In this document: positions 24,260 through 33,004 of the stretch, piece by piece
How the letters are laid out: every line of letters begins with the position of its first letter
How positions within the stretch are numbered: the first letter of the stretch is position 1
Source of the DNA: JADLCB01 sp964398315
GTDB taxonomy: Bacteria; Planctomycetota; Phycisphaerae; Tepidisphaerales; Tepidisphaeraceae
NCBI GenBank assembly: GCA_964398315.1
Contig: CAYNMV010000016.1
Location: forward strand, 5,421-69,420
DNA: 64,000 nt
Direction: 5' to 3'
Made by a program: the position numbers and the translations under genes
The notes under the pieces: model-generated
Databases searched by the model: none
Seen by the model: only the letters and a program-made list of their open reading frames with translations
What the model was told of the DNA's origin: nothing

Positions 24260-26359
24260 GTGAAAGTGGAATCCGCTGAGAACTGGTCGCCGTGGATGAG
24301 CCGCCTGGTCATCTGGTGCGCTTTCGTCATCCTCTGCCTGGCGACGATCGTGCAGTACGCCACCGATTCCACCCTCGCCGCGCTGTCGGTGATGGTGACC
24401 GATGGGGGCGTGGCGCTGCTGTGGATACTGGCCGCGGCGGGCGTGGGTGCAGGCCTGCTGCGGCCATGGTTGCGCGGAAAGCACTGGGCGTTGCGGCTGT
24501 CCACCGCCATCGGTAGCGGGATGGGGCTGTTTGCACTGGCCTTACTGGGGCTGGGCCTGGCCGGCTGGCTAAATCGGCCGACGGTTTGGGCCATGTTTTT
24601 CGGCGGATTGGCGCTGGGGGCGTTGCCGGACTTGCCGCGCCTGCTGAAGCATGGGCTGCCCCTTACTCCCAATCCGCAGCAACATCCCGACACCGCCGCG
24701 GAGTGGGCCTGGCTGCCGCTGGCGGTGAACCTGGGGATGCTGCTGGTGGCGGCGGCGATCGTACCGGGGCTGCTTTGGAAGCCGGAAGACCCGCATCCGT
24801 ACGATGTGCTCAGCTATCATCTCCAGGTGCCGCGCGAGTGGTATGAGATGGGGCGCATTGCGCCGTTGCGGCACAATGTTTTCTCCTTTTTCCCCATGGG
24901 GATGGAGGTGCATTACCTGGCCGGCATGCACCTAATGGGCGGGCCATGGCGCGGGATGTACGTGGCCCAGTTCATCAATGTCTGGCTGGCGGTGACACTG
25001 GTGATGGGCCTCTATGGCGCCTGCCGCACACTCCGGCCTGATGCCCCCCGCCTGCTGGCGATCGCAGCGGCCATGCTGGCCGGTGGTACCCCATGGACGC
25101 TGATGCTCTCCAGTGTTGCCTATGCCGAGACGGGCCTGATGCTCTTTGCCGGCCTGAGCGTGACGTGGCTGTTGATCTTCCTGGAAACCGGCCGCATCGC
25201 CCCGGCCTGCATCGCGGGTCTGCTGGGGGGCTTCGCCTGCGGTGTCAAGTATCCAGCCGTTCCGATGCTGGTGATCGCCGCGACGCTTGCCTGCCTGCTG
25301 GCTGGCCTGATGGGGCACATGAGGCGTTCTGACAACCCCACAGGGGAGCGTGACGACGGGAAGCAGAAGCCATCAGCGCAGAAGCATGCCCAGCCGAACA
25401 CCATCGCGGTATCGAACAACCCGCATCCCGCCACACAGGAAGGGTCACACGCATGGCGCCGGCTGCTTTTCGGCTGTGTTCTTTACAGTGCGGTTGCCTT
25501 GGCGGCCTTCTCGCCATGGCTGGTGCGCAATCTTGTCTGGGCGGGCAACCCGGTTTTTCCGCTGGCGATGGGCACGTTCGGCCAGGGACATTTCAGCGAT
25601 GAGCAGGTAGAGCGATTCGAGCGCGCCCATGGGATTCCCGAGGCGCAGCGGCCGATCCCCGCGCGCCTGGCACGGCTGGGACAGGTGTGGCTGTGGGACT
25701 GGCAGTTTGGCTATCTGCTGGTGCCGCTGGCAGCGATCGCGCTGCTGAGCGTCATCGGCCGGCCATGGGCGATGATGCTGCTCGTGCTGGGGGGGGTCGC
25801 GCTGCTGATCTGGTTCTTCTTCACCCACCTGCTGGGGCGGTTTCTCACCTTTACGATCCCCCTGTCGGCCCTGGCCATTGGCCTGCATCCGCGCCGATGG
25901 ATCGCCGCCATCACGGCCACCGCCGTGGCTGTTATCGTCGTCGTGACCACATGGATCAACCTGCATGGCGCGATGATCGCCTTCGGCGACTATGGCCGGG
26001 CCGGTCTGTTCGCCGCCGAGGACCTGAGCTTCATGATCCCCGAAGAACTGGATGCCATGCGCACCACGGATCAGCGTATCGCACTGGTGGGTGATGCGGG
26101 CGCGTTCTTCTACCAGATTCCCATGGAACGCCTGCTCTACCGCACCGTCTTTGATGTGGATGGGCAGGCTGATACTGTGTGGACCGCGTGGCGGGCGGAC
26201 GAGGCGGATGTGCTGGTGATTCACCCGGCCGAATTGCGTCGGCTGCATCAATACTACGCACATATCCCCCCTGCCCCACCGGAGTTGGCCGGACGGACCC
26301 TGCCGCTGGTCCTTCCCCGGCAGGCGTTGCCATCAGCAGATACCGGCAATGCCAGGTGA
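24260..26359 (+). CDS. Polytopic membrane protein, GT39/ArnT-like glycosyltransferase fold
   Basis: 699 residues from the GTG at 24260, chosen because GGAAGGAAAAGC precedes it; an in-frame upstream start exists at 24152. About a dozen membrane helices. The first large periplasmic loop has PYDVLSYHLQVPREWYEMG and NVFSFFPMGMEVHYLAGM, the D-x-x-x-Y-H pattern of polyprenyl-phosphate-dependent glycosyltransferases of the GT39/GT83 type, in which the loop Asp is catalytic. A hydrophilic insert of ~55 residues rich in N, P, K and Q (after MGHMRRSDNPTG) interrupts the membrane core. It starts 212 nt after the lipid cluster on the same strand, so it could glycosylate the cluster product or be independent. 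Confidence 0.68.
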   Translation: MKVESAENWSPWMSRLVIWCAFVILCLATIVQYATDSTLAALSVMVTDGGVALLWILAAAGVGAGLLRPWLRGKHWALRLSTAIGSGMGLFALALLGLGLAGWLNRPTVWAMFFGGLALGALPDLPRLLKHGLPLTPNPQQHPDTAAEWAWLPLAVNLGMLLVAAAIVPGLLWKPEDPHPYDVLSYHLQVPREWYEMGRIAPLRHNVFSFFPMGMEVHYLAGMHLMGGPWRGMYVAQFINVWLAVTLVMGLYGACRTLRPDAPRLLAIAAAMLAGGTPWTLMLSSVAYAETGLMLFAGLSVTWLLIFLETGRIAPACIAGLLGGFACGVKYPAVPMLVIAATLACLLAGLMGHMRRSDNPTGERDDGKQKPSAQKHAQPNTIAVSNNPHPATQEGSHAWRRLLFGCVLYSAVALAAFSPWLVRNLVWAGNPVFPLAMGTFGQGHFSDEQVERFERAHGIPEAQRPIPARLARLGQVWLWDWQFGYLLVPLAAIALLSVIGRPWAMMLLVLGGVALLIWFFFTHLLGRFLTFTIPLSALAIGLHPRRWIAAITATAVAVIVVVTTWINLHGAMIAFGDYGRAGLFAAEDLSFMIPEELDAMRTTDQRIALVGDAGAFFYQIPMERLLYRTVFDVDGQADTVWTAWRADEADVLVIHPAELRRLHQYYAHIPPAPPELAGRTLPLVLPRQALPSADTGNAR

Positions 26360-26577
26360 GTGCTCAGGGAATCCAGGCCAATCATGCCCTGTCCTCACCC
26401 CCCCCCGCAAGAGCATGCAAAACGGCGGTCTACCCTGACATACTCGTCCCCGGTGCCGGTACATTATCCCCTGAATGGCTTTTCTCCGATGGCCGGCGAT
26501 CGTCAGCCACAACCCCACTCTTCACGGAGTTGACGCCATGGTTGGCAATCGGGTGGGGTCTGGCTTACTCTCGCGGC

Positions 26578-27108
26578 ATGAGCACACAGGCGCCGGAGTT
26601 TATCCCAACCGATGTTCCGCTGGATGCGAAGGTGGCGATCGTGGCTGCGCGCTTCAATGCGCCGATCGTCGATGAGTTGCTGCGGGGCTGCCTCGCACGA
26701 CTGGACGAATTGGGCGTGGGCGCGGATCGCGTGCTGGTCGAGCGCGTGCCGGGGGCATTTGAGCTGCCCTTGGCAGCCAAGGCGCTGGCGGCCACCCGCC
26801 GCTTCGCAGCGGTCATCTGCCTGGGCGCGGTCATCCGCGGCGAAACGCCTCATTTTGACTATGTGGCCGGTGAGGCAGCGCGAGGTGTGCAGGATGCGGC
26901 CCTGGAAACGGGACTGCCGATCATCTTCGGCGTGCTGACCACCAACAACGAGGAGCAGGCGCGCGATCGCATCGGTGGCCGCCACGGCCATGCCGGCCAG
27001 CGCGCCGCCGAAGCAGCGCTGGAGATGATCACCGTGCTCCGTCGTATCGAGTCCGGCCGCGAATCTGCCCCACGTCGCTCCGGCCGGGGCAAGCGGGAGA
27101 TTCTCTGA
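26578..27108 (+). CDS. ribH: 6,7-dimethyl-8-ribityllumazine synthase
   Basis: 176 residues from the ATG at 26578; the open frame continues upstream but without coding character. It condenses 5-amino-6-ribitylaminouracil with 3,4-dihydroxy-2-butanone 4-phosphate, the penultimate riboflavin step, as an icosahedral or pentameric cytoplasmic enzyme. Family motifs: VAIVAARFNAPIVDELL (substrate loop), VPGAFELPLAAKAL, VICLGAVIRGETPHFDYV with the catalytic His in the HFDYV loop, and FGVLTTNNEEQARDR. An RG/K-rich tail (SAPRRSGRGKREIL) exceeds the usual end. No other rib gene adjoins, and I see no FMN riboswitch in the 218 nt upstream. It converges with mdh over 20 nt. Confidence 0.93.
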   Translation: MSTQAPEFIPTDVPLDAKVAIVAARFNAPIVDELLRGCLARLDELGVGADRVLVERVPGAFELPLAAKALAATRRFAAVICLGAVIRGETPHFDYVAGEAARGVQDAALETGLPIIFGVLTTNNEEQARDRIGGRHGHAGQRAAEAALEMITVLRRIESGRESAPRRSGRGKREIL

Positions 27109-27128
27109 TCCGCGGATGAAAAGCCGCC

Positions 27129-28064
27129 TTACAGTCGCACAGCCCTGACCAGCGCCTTGACATGATCGATCGAGGTCTGGAAGGCGCGTTTCTCGGCTTC
27201 GTCCAGCTCGATCTCGATCACGCGCTCAACCCCGCCTGCGCCGAGAATGCACGGCACGCCGACAAAATAGCCCCCGATGCCGTATTCCTGATCGCACCAG
27301 GCGGCACAGGGCAGGATACGGCGGCGATCGCGCAGGATCGCCTCGGCCATCTCAATGGTGGCCGCAGCAGGCGCGTAGTACGCGCTGCCGGTTTTGAGCA
27401 GGCTGACTATCTCTGCCCCGCCCTTGCGTGTGCGTTCGATGATCTGGTCGAGACGAGCAGGGTCGATGAGTTGGGTAATCGGGATGCCGCCGGCGAAGGT
27501 GTAGCGCTTGAGCGGCACCATGTCATCACCATGCCCGCCCAACAGCAGCGCCTGCACATCCTCCACGCTGCATCCGATCTCCTCGGCCAGGAAGGCGCGG
27601 TACCGGGCGGTATCCAGCACGCCCGCCTGTCCCATGACCCGCCGTGGCTCAAAGCCCGAGGCCTTCCAGGCTACATAGACCATCGCATCCAGCGGGTTGG
27701 AGACAACGATCAGGACAGCCTCCGGAGAGGTGGCCGCGATACGCTGGGCGATTCCCTTGACGATGCCGGTATTGATGCTCAGCAGGTCGTCGCGGCTCAT
27801 GCCCGGCTTGCGCACCACACCGGCGGTGATGATGACCACATCGCTGCCGCGGGTGGCCTCATAGTCAGTGGCGCCGACGATCCGGGCATCGATGCCGGCG
27901 ATGGGAGTCGATTCATACAGGTCCAGCGCCTTGCCCTGGGGTGTGCCGTCCAGGGCCGGGATGTCCACGAGGACCACATCGCCGAGTTGCTGCTGCATCG
28001 CCAGCAGTGCGCAGGTGGAGCCGACATTGCCGGAGCCGATGATGCTGATCTTGGATCGTCGCAT
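27129..28064 (-). CDS. mdh: NAD-dependent malate dehydrogenase (LDH-like type)
   Basis: 311 residues from ATG at 28064 (a GTG at 28073 is possible). Interconverts malate and oxaloacetate in the TCA cycle. Visible are the NAD-binding GSGNVGSTCALLAMQ, the active-site loop TAGVVRKPGMSRDDLL in which Arg replaces the lactate-specific Gln, VVSNPLDAMVYVAWK, and the catalytic His in LLGGHGDDMVPL. This is the short, tetrameric LDH-like class of bacteria and archaea. It is followed, 244 nt away on the same strand, by a second malate dehydrogenase of the other class (28308-29291); that gene lies upstream in transcription and ends with a terminator, so this one should have its own promoter. Confidence 0.93.
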   Translation of the reverse strand: MRRSKISIIGSGNVGSTCALLAMQQQLGDVVLVDIPALDGTPQGKALDLYESTPIAGIDARIVGATDYEATRGSDVVIITAGVVRKPGMSRDDLLSINTGIVKGIAQRIAATSPEAVLIVVSNPLDAMVYVAWKASGFEPRRVMGQAGVLDTARYRAFLAEEIGCSVEDVQALLLGGHGDDMVPLKRYTFAGGIPITQLIDPARLDQIIERTRKGGAEIVSLLKTGSAYYAPAAATIEMAEAILRDRRRILPCAAWCDQEYGIGGYFVGVPCILGAGGVERVIEIELDEAEKRAFQTSIDHVKALVRAVRL

Positions 28065-28249
28065 GAAGCGCACAGCTTACCAGAGAGCGGGCAGCGCGTA
28101 AGCCCGGGCGGCAGCATTGGACGTCGGCTGCATGCAGTTTTCACCCGGGATTATGCAAGGGCCACCAGGGCGGAACAGCTGCGGTGAGGAACCGGCGTCC
28201 ATCGGCCCGAGACACGACTGGTTGCCGCCCTGGCATGCAGCAGAAAAGC

Positions 28250-28275
28250 GCGTGGCCCGCTTGAGCGGGCCACGC
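28250..28275 (-). terminator. Intrinsic terminator of the second malate dehydrogenase gene
   Basis: Perfect 11-bp stem GCGTGGCCCGC / GCGGGCCACGC with a 4-nt loop, followed on the minus strand by GCTTTTC. It lies 32 nt after the stop of the 28308-29291 gene. Confidence 0.75.
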
Positions 28276-28307
28276 CAAAGGTCACTTATCTGCAAACGAA
28301 ACAGAGG

Positions 28308-29291
28308 CTACTTCAGCATCCCCTCCACCGCCTGGCGCTCCTCAACCAGTTCCTGGTTGGTCCGCGCGATCTTTTCCCGGGCGAAGTCATCCATCGGAAG
28401 ATCCTTGATGACCTCGTAGCTGCCGGGCGTGGTTGTGCGGACGGGCAGGCCGGCCCAGACGTTGGGATCGAAGCCGTACTCGCCATTGCTCTTGACCGCC
28501 ACGCTGTGGACCTTGCCCGGGGTCATCAGGTCACGCACGTGATCCACCAGGGCATTGGCAGCGCTGGCGGCAGAACTGGCGCCACGGGCGGCAATGATCG
28601 CGGCCCCGCGCTTGCCCACGGTCTCCTGGAACTCGCCGCGCAGCCACTCATGATGGCCGATGACCTGCGGCACGGGCTTGCCGTTGATCTTGGCCAGGTG
28701 GAAAGCGCTGAACATCGTCGGGCTGTGGTTGCCGAAGATGAACACATCACTCACGGCCGTGGTGGCCACATTCGCCTTCCTGGCCAGTTGGGTCACCGCG
28801 CGATTCTGGTCGAGGCGGACCATGGCGGTGTAGCGATCGGCCGGCAGGCGGCGGGCAACCGCGGCGGCGATCATGCAGTTGGTGTTGGCCGGATTGCCTA
28901 CCACCGCGATGCGTGCATCGGCGGCGGCGACGCGGTCGATCACCTGTCCCTGCTCGACGAAGATCTTGCCGTTGTCCTTGAGCAGGTCGGCCCGCTCCAT
29001 CCCCGGCCCGCGCGGCTTGGCACCCACCAGCAGGCACCAGTTGGCATCGCCGAAGCCTTCCTCGGCCTTGCTGGTCAGCACCATTCCCTGCAACAGGGGG
29101 AAAGCACAGTCCTCCAGTTCCATGGCGACGCCTTCCAGCGCCTTCATGGCCTTCTCATTGGGAATCTCGATCAGTTGCAGGATGACCGGCTGGTCGGGAC
29201 CGAACATCTGGCCGGAGGCGATGCGGAACAGCAGGGCATAGCCGATCTGACCGGCTGCGCCCGTGACGGCGACGCGAATGGGTTGTTTCAT
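28308..29291 (-). CDS. NAD-dependent malate dehydrogenase (type 2 / cytosolic-like)
   Basis: 327 residues from the ATG at 29291, AAGGAAAG upstream. Motifs are those of the cytosolic-type MDH: VAVTGAAGQIGYALLFRIA (NAD fold), GAKPRGPGMERADLL (mobile loop with substrate arginines), VVGNPANTNCMIAA, and FIFGNHSPTMFSAFH with the catalytic His in GNHS. It catalyses the same reaction as the neighbouring mdh but belongs to a different branch of the LDH/MDH superfamily, so this is not a recent duplication. The two may differ in cofactor or direction, which cannot be read here. Confidence 0.92.
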   Translation of the reverse strand: MKQPIRVAVTGAAGQIGYALLFRIASGQMFGPDQPVILQLIEIPNEKAMKALEGVAMELEDCAFPLLQGMVLTSKAEEGFGDANWCLLVGAKPRGPGMERADLLKDNGKIFVEQGQVIDRVAAADARIAVVGNPANTNCMIAAAVARRLPADRYTAMVRLDQNRAVTQLARKANVATTAVSDVFIFGNHSPTMFSAFHLAKINGKPVPQVIGHHEWLRGEFQETVGKRGAAIIAARGASSAASAANALVDHVRDLMTPGKVHSVAVKSNGEYGFDPNVWAGLPVRTTTPGSYEVIKDLPMDDFAREKIARTNQELVEERQAVEGMLK

Positions 29292-29424
29292 GCGCTTTCC
29301 TTGTGAGAGACGGCTCAATCAACGATGGGCCGATTATTGGGAAATGCCACCACAGATTCAACGCCCCAGCCGGGCAGGACGCTTCGGCGGGTGCGTTGGC
29401 CGGAGGGATATGCCGGCGGGCCAC

Positions 29425-30123
29425 TCAGTGGATAGCCAGCTCCGTATCCACAGTGTCGCGGGCGATAGCGCCGTTGACCAGATGAACCACCCGATCCGCG
29501 CAGCCGCCGATACGGCCTCCATCGCGGTCAGTGACCAGGATCGTCAGGCCGTCCTCGCGGAGCCGCTCGAGGGTCTGGCAAAGGCGATCGATCGCTCCGG
29601 GGCTGAGACCGCCGGCCGGCTCATCGATGAGCAGCAGCCGCGGACGTGACATCAGGGCCCGGCACAGGGCCAGCATCTGCTGTTCATGGGCACGGAGCTG
29701 GGTGGTTGCCTTGCCGCGTGTCTGCTCCAGCACGTTGAAACGCTCGTACAAGTCCTGCATATCGGACGTGATGGCCGGCCGCAGCGTGCGCTGATACGCC
29801 CCCAGCAGCAGGTTCTCACGGACGCTCAGATCCGGCACCACCGCACGGCCCTGCGGCACATGGGCAATGCCCAGCTCGACAATCCGGTGCGGCGGCAGGT
29901 GGTGGATCGGCTCCATATCAGGCCGCTCATCGGATCGGGCCCAGGTGATGCGCCCCGCACTGGGCCGGATGAGGCCGGAGATCGCGCGCAGCAGCGTGGT
30001 CTTGCCTGCACCACAGGCTCCGGTAACAGCGACAATCTGTCCAATGTCGATATGCAGCGACACCCCGCGCAACGCGTGGATCGGACCGTAGTGCACATTC
30101 AGATTTTCGACTGACAGCAGCAC
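29425..30123 (-). CDS. ABC transporter ATP-binding protein, LivF-like
   Basis: 232 residues from the GTG at 30123, GAGGGG 7 nt upstream. Walker A is VTGACGAGKTTLLRAI, the Q-loop region includes GIAHVPQGRAVVPDLSVREN as in branched-chain amino-acid LivF, and Walker B is RPRLLLIDEPAGGLSPG. The ABC signature is degenerate: QLRAHEQQMLALCRALM where LSGGEQQM is expected. No permease, LivG or binding protein adjoins, so partners must be elsewhere or the gene is losing function. It lies 181 nt downstream of the phosphonate-type transporter on the same strand but belongs to another ABC subfamily. Confidence 0.82.
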   Translation of the reverse strand: MLLSVENLNVHYGPIHALRGVSLHIDIGQIVAVTGACGAGKTTLLRAISGLIRPSAGRITWARSDERPDMEPIHHLPPHRIVELGIAHVPQGRAVVPDLSVRENLLLGAYQRTLRPAITSDMQDLYERFNVLEQTRGKATTQLRAHEQQMLALCRALMSRPRLLLIDEPAGGLSPGAIDRLCQTLERLREDGLTILVTDRDGGRIGGCADRVVHLVNGAIARDTVDTELAIH

Positions 30124-30304
30124 GTGATGCCCCTCTTCGCGTCGTAAATGTGTCCCCTGCCTGCCATACAATATCCTCATGGACCAGATGCGATTTCGCA
30201 AGTAGCGAAGTGCGCGCCATGGGTTGCGTCAAATGGCCGCAGCAGCGTAGGGAGGCAGAAGGGATTTGAACGCCGGGTGAGCCGGGAGTTGAGGCCGGCC
30301 CGGA

Positions 30305-31915
30305 TCAGGGCTTGAGCAGGCGTGCCCGCAGGCGGCTGGAGATCTGATCCAGCACGATCACCACCACACCCAGGATAAGCAGGATCGCACCGACCGCCGG
30401 GAAATCCCGGTAATCCACATAGTATTTCAGCTCGTATCCGATACCCCCCGCCCCGACGACCCCCAGGACACTCGCCGCCCGCACGTTGTACTCGAGCATG
30501 AAGATGCTGCTCGAGAGCACCGCCGCCTGCGCCCCCGGCCAGACGGCATGCCAGAAGCGCTGTAATCCCGAGGCCCCGATCTCCCGAAGGGCATCGGGCA
30601 CAACCGGATCGACACCCTCGAACGCTTCGTAATAAAACTTGGTCAGGTAGCCGATCGAATACGCCACCAGTGCGGCGATCCCCGCCACCGGCCCCAGGCC
30701 GATGGCCGCAACGATCAGCAGTGCCCAGATCAGCGATGGCACGCTGCGGATGATGTTCAGCAGCAACCGGGCGATCTGTCGACAACCGCGCGGACCGACA
30801 TTCTTCGCCGCCAGCGCAGCCAGCGGCCAGGAGAGCATCACCGCGATGGTGGTACCGATCAGGGTCATCCGCAGCGTCTCCAGCAGCGCGGATCCAAGCT
30901 GGCCCCAGGGCAGATCGCGGATCGTCTGCCAGTCATCCGGCACAAGATCGCCGGCAAAGCGGGCAAGATTAGGGAAGATGTCCTCCACATCCCGTGCGCT
31001 GATGTCCAGGCCGCTTACTGCCAGCACATAGACCACGATGACCGCCGCGAGCACGGTGAGCAGCTTCCAGCGGCCGGGTGCGGACACTGTCCGCTCCGCG
31101 GGCTCGGCTTCGGATATCGCGCGCGAGGCCACCACCTGGCACGGTCGGCACGCTTCGGGGATCTGCCCGGGCACCAGCAGCGACAGGATGCTGTTCCCGG
31201 GCGCCTGGTCAGCGGCGAGCCTGCCGCTATCCAGGGCGATGATCCGCTCGGCAAACCGCTCGGCCAGAGCGCAATCATGCAGCACGCTGATCAGGGTCAG
31301 CCCGCGCTCACGGCGCAGCTCATCGAGCAGTTGCATGATCGCGTGTGCGTTGGCTGCATCGAGGTTGGCCACCGGCTCATCGGCCAGCAGGATCGCCGGG
31401 TCCTGCATCAGCGCCCGCGCGATGGCAACGCGCTGTTGTTCGCCACCGCTGAGACGGGCGACGCGGGTATGCAGGCGATGGCCCAGGCCCACCCGCCGCA
31501 GCAGCGCTTCAGCACGGCGGCGTTCATGGATGGGGAAGCCCACCAGGGTGCGATGCAGCGGCAGCCGGCCCAGCGCACCATGCAGCACGTTCTGCATGGC
31601 GGTGCGCTGTTTCACCAGGCGCAGATCCTGGTGGATGGTCGCCACACGTCCGGTGCGCTCGATGGCGCCGCGAGTCGGGGTGATCCGGCCGGACAGGCAA
31701 CCCAGGAGCGTGGTCTTGCCGCTACCCGAAGCCCCCAGCAGCGCCAGGTGCGTTCCGGCCGGTATGTCCAGCGACACTTCGCGCAGTGCACACACCCCGC
31801 CTGGGAACTCAACGGCAAGGTGCTCGATCCGCACCGCCCCCTGCCCGCCAGCCGGTGCCGGCTCAGGCTGTGGAGGGGGTTCGACGCGGGCGGGCTGGGG
31901 AACGGCTGTGGTCAT
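30305..31915 (-). CDS. Phosphonate-type ABC transporter, ATPase and permease fused (PhnC-PhnE)
   Basis: 536 residues. Residues ~25-245 are a PhnC-like ATPase: ALLGASGSGKTTLLGCLSGR (Walker A), IHQDLRLVKQRTAMQNVLHGALG, RLSGGEQQRVAIARALMQDP (signature) and ILLADEPVANLD (Walker B). Residues ~285-536 are a PhnE-like permease with five or six helices and the EAA-type loop VVPDALREIGASGLQRFWHAVWP. In most bacteria these are separate proteins. The fusion should give a dimer with two of each domain per transporter, importing phosphonate or phosphate/phosphite-like anions. Its start overlaps the phnD stop by 4 nt. No C-P lyase gene is in the window. Confidence 0.87.
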   Translation of the reverse strand: MTTAVPQPARVEPPPQPEPAPAGGQGAVRIEHLAVEFPGGVCALREVSLDIPAGTHLALLGASGSGKTTLLGCLSGRITPTRGAIERTGRVATIHQDLRLVKQRTAMQNVLHGALGRLPLHRTLVGFPIHERRRAEALLRRVGLGHRLHTRVARLSGGEQQRVAIARALMQDPAILLADEPVANLDAANAHAIMQLLDELRRERGLTLISVLHDCALAERFAERIIALDSGRLAADQAPGNSILSLLVPGQIPEACRPCQVVASRAISEAEPAERTVSAPGRWKLLTVLAAVIVVYVLAVSGLDISARDVEDIFPNLARFAGDLVPDDWQTIRDLPWGQLGSALLETLRMTLIGTTIAVMLSWPLAALAAKNVGPRGCRQIARLLLNIIRSVPSLIWALLIVAAIGLGPVAGIAALVAYSIGYLTKFYYEAFEGVDPVVPDALREIGASGLQRFWHAVWPGAQAAVLSSSIFMLEYNVRAASVLGVVGAGGIGYELKYYVDYRDFPAVGAILLILGVVVIVLDQISSRLRARLLKP

Positions 31916-32832
31916 TTGGCGAGTTTGGCGACATCAACGCCACTGTGATCCAGGGCTTTGAGCACCTTGGCCACGTGCTCATTTTCATCCACTTCCGCAA
32001 AGGAGGTGGCGCCATATACATCGGCCAGAAGCTCGGGCTGCTCTTTTGAAAGCTTGAGCAGGCCCTCCTTAACCCGGGTCTTCAATTCATCGCTGAGGCC
32101 ATCCCGCGCGGCAATGAGGTGCGTCGGCACACCGGGCGTGCGGCCGAGGATACGCAACTGCTTGCGCTGCTCGGGCTTGAGGTAGACATCTGCCTTGGGG
32201 CCTTCCATGGTGTAGTCGCTGACCGCACACACATCCGCCCGGCCGGCAATCACCTGCTCCAGCGCCTGGGTATAGCCGCCACCGAAGCTCACCTGGGCGA
32301 AAACCTCGCGCGGATCCTGCCGGGGACGAAGCAGGCCCTCATCGATCAGGCGCGAGACGGCCATGATATAGCCGGAGGTGCTGGTGGGGCTGGTGAAGCA
32401 GAAGCGGAGGTTGCTGGCGTTCTTGACCAGGTCCTCCACGGTCTTCAGCGGACTGTCATCGCGGACGACAAGGATCGAGGTGTAATCGGTGCGCTGCTTG
32501 CCCTCGGCATCAGCACGCTGCTCGGCCAGCAGCAGGCTGGCATTGCCATCCCGGCGGGCCAGGAGAAACGGCATCGCGCTGACATAGGCAAAATCGGCCT
32601 TTTTGCTGACCAGTGCCTGCACCGATGCCGAATAATCCGCCGGCACGACCACCTTGACGGGTTTGCCGACTTCGGCCGAGAGGAACTCGGCCACCTTCTC
32701 CGCCGTCTGCTTGACCTCGGTGGGGTCTTTCTGCTTTTGGAAGACAAAGACCAGTTCATCCGGGTCGGCCGCCTGAACAGCCGAAGCAAAGGCGAGGGCG
32801 GCAACGAGCGCGAAGAGTATTGATTTTGGCAT
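31912..32832 (-). CDS. phnD: Phosphonate/phosphate-type ABC transporter substrate-binding protein
   Basis: 306 residues from the ATG at 32832 with AGGAG 8 nt upstream. The signal peptide is MPKSILFALVAALAFASAVQAA. It belongs to the PhnD/type II periplasmic-binding family: FVFQKQKDPTEVKQTAEKVA, a VQALVSKKADFAYVSAMPF segment, FTSPTSTSGYIMAVSRLI (the anion-binding S/T cluster) and VIAGRADVCAVSDYTME. It captures the anion outside the membrane and delivers it to the PhnCE fusion encoded immediately downstream. A palindromic repeat region overlaps its ribosome-binding site (32843-32859). Confidence 0.88.
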   Translation of the reverse strand: MPKSILFALVAALAFASAVQAADPDELVFVFQKQKDPTEVKQTAEKVAEFLSAEVGKPVKVVVPADYSASVQALVSKKADFAYVSAMPFLLARRDGNASLLLAEQRADAEGKQRTDYTSILVVRDDSPLKTVEDLVKNASNLRFCFTSPTSTSGYIMAVSRLIDEGLLRPRQDPREVFAQVSFGGGYTQALEQVIAGRADVCAVSDYTMEGPKADVYLKPEQRKQLRILGRTPGVPTHLIAARDGLSDELKTRVKEGLLKLSKEQPELLADVYGATSFAEVDENEHVAKVLKALDHSGVDVAKLAK

Positions 32833-32842
32833 GCTGAGACTC

Positions 32843-32859
32843 CTGAGACTGAGTCTCAG
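32843..32859. promoter_or_regulatory. Palindrome over the phnD leader and ribosome-binding site
   Basis: CTGAGAC-TGA-GTCTCAG is a perfect inverted repeat. On the minus strand AGTCTCAGG is directly repeated as AGTCTCAGC up to the ATG at 32832, and the second-half repeat contains the AGGAG. Either an operator or a leader hairpin hiding the ribosome-binding site would fit. Confidence 0.5.
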
Positions 32860-32922
32860 AATCCTATATTTTGCTCGGCTTCTGTCAACCATCGTCCGCG
32901 CGGATGCCAGGGCCATATGCTT

Positions 32923-32975
32923 AGCCCCGTTGGCCGGTGCGGAAGCACATGTGTGCCGCACCGGCCAACGGGGCT
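32923..32975. terminator. Long hairpin terminator after the hydroxyacid dehydrogenase gene
   Basis: Perfect 20-bp arms: AGCCCCGTTGGCCGGTGCGG (32923-32942) and its complement (32956-32975), loop of 13 nt that is itself largely self-complementary. It lies 29 nt beyond the stop of the 33005-33985 gene. No T-tract follows on either strand. Confidence 0.65.
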
Positions 32976-33004
32976 GCCACTGAGGACACCTGAGATCGGC
33001 TGGC

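Noticed and set aside
26179..26577. N-terminal extension of RibH by 133 residues
   Set aside because: The lumazine synthase fold begins right after the ATG at 26578; the upstream part overlaps the previous gene and resembles no domain.
26360..26577. Possible FMN riboswitch before ribH
   Set aside because: I looked for the conserved FMN-aptamer blocks and could not find them; a covariance-model search would be decisive.
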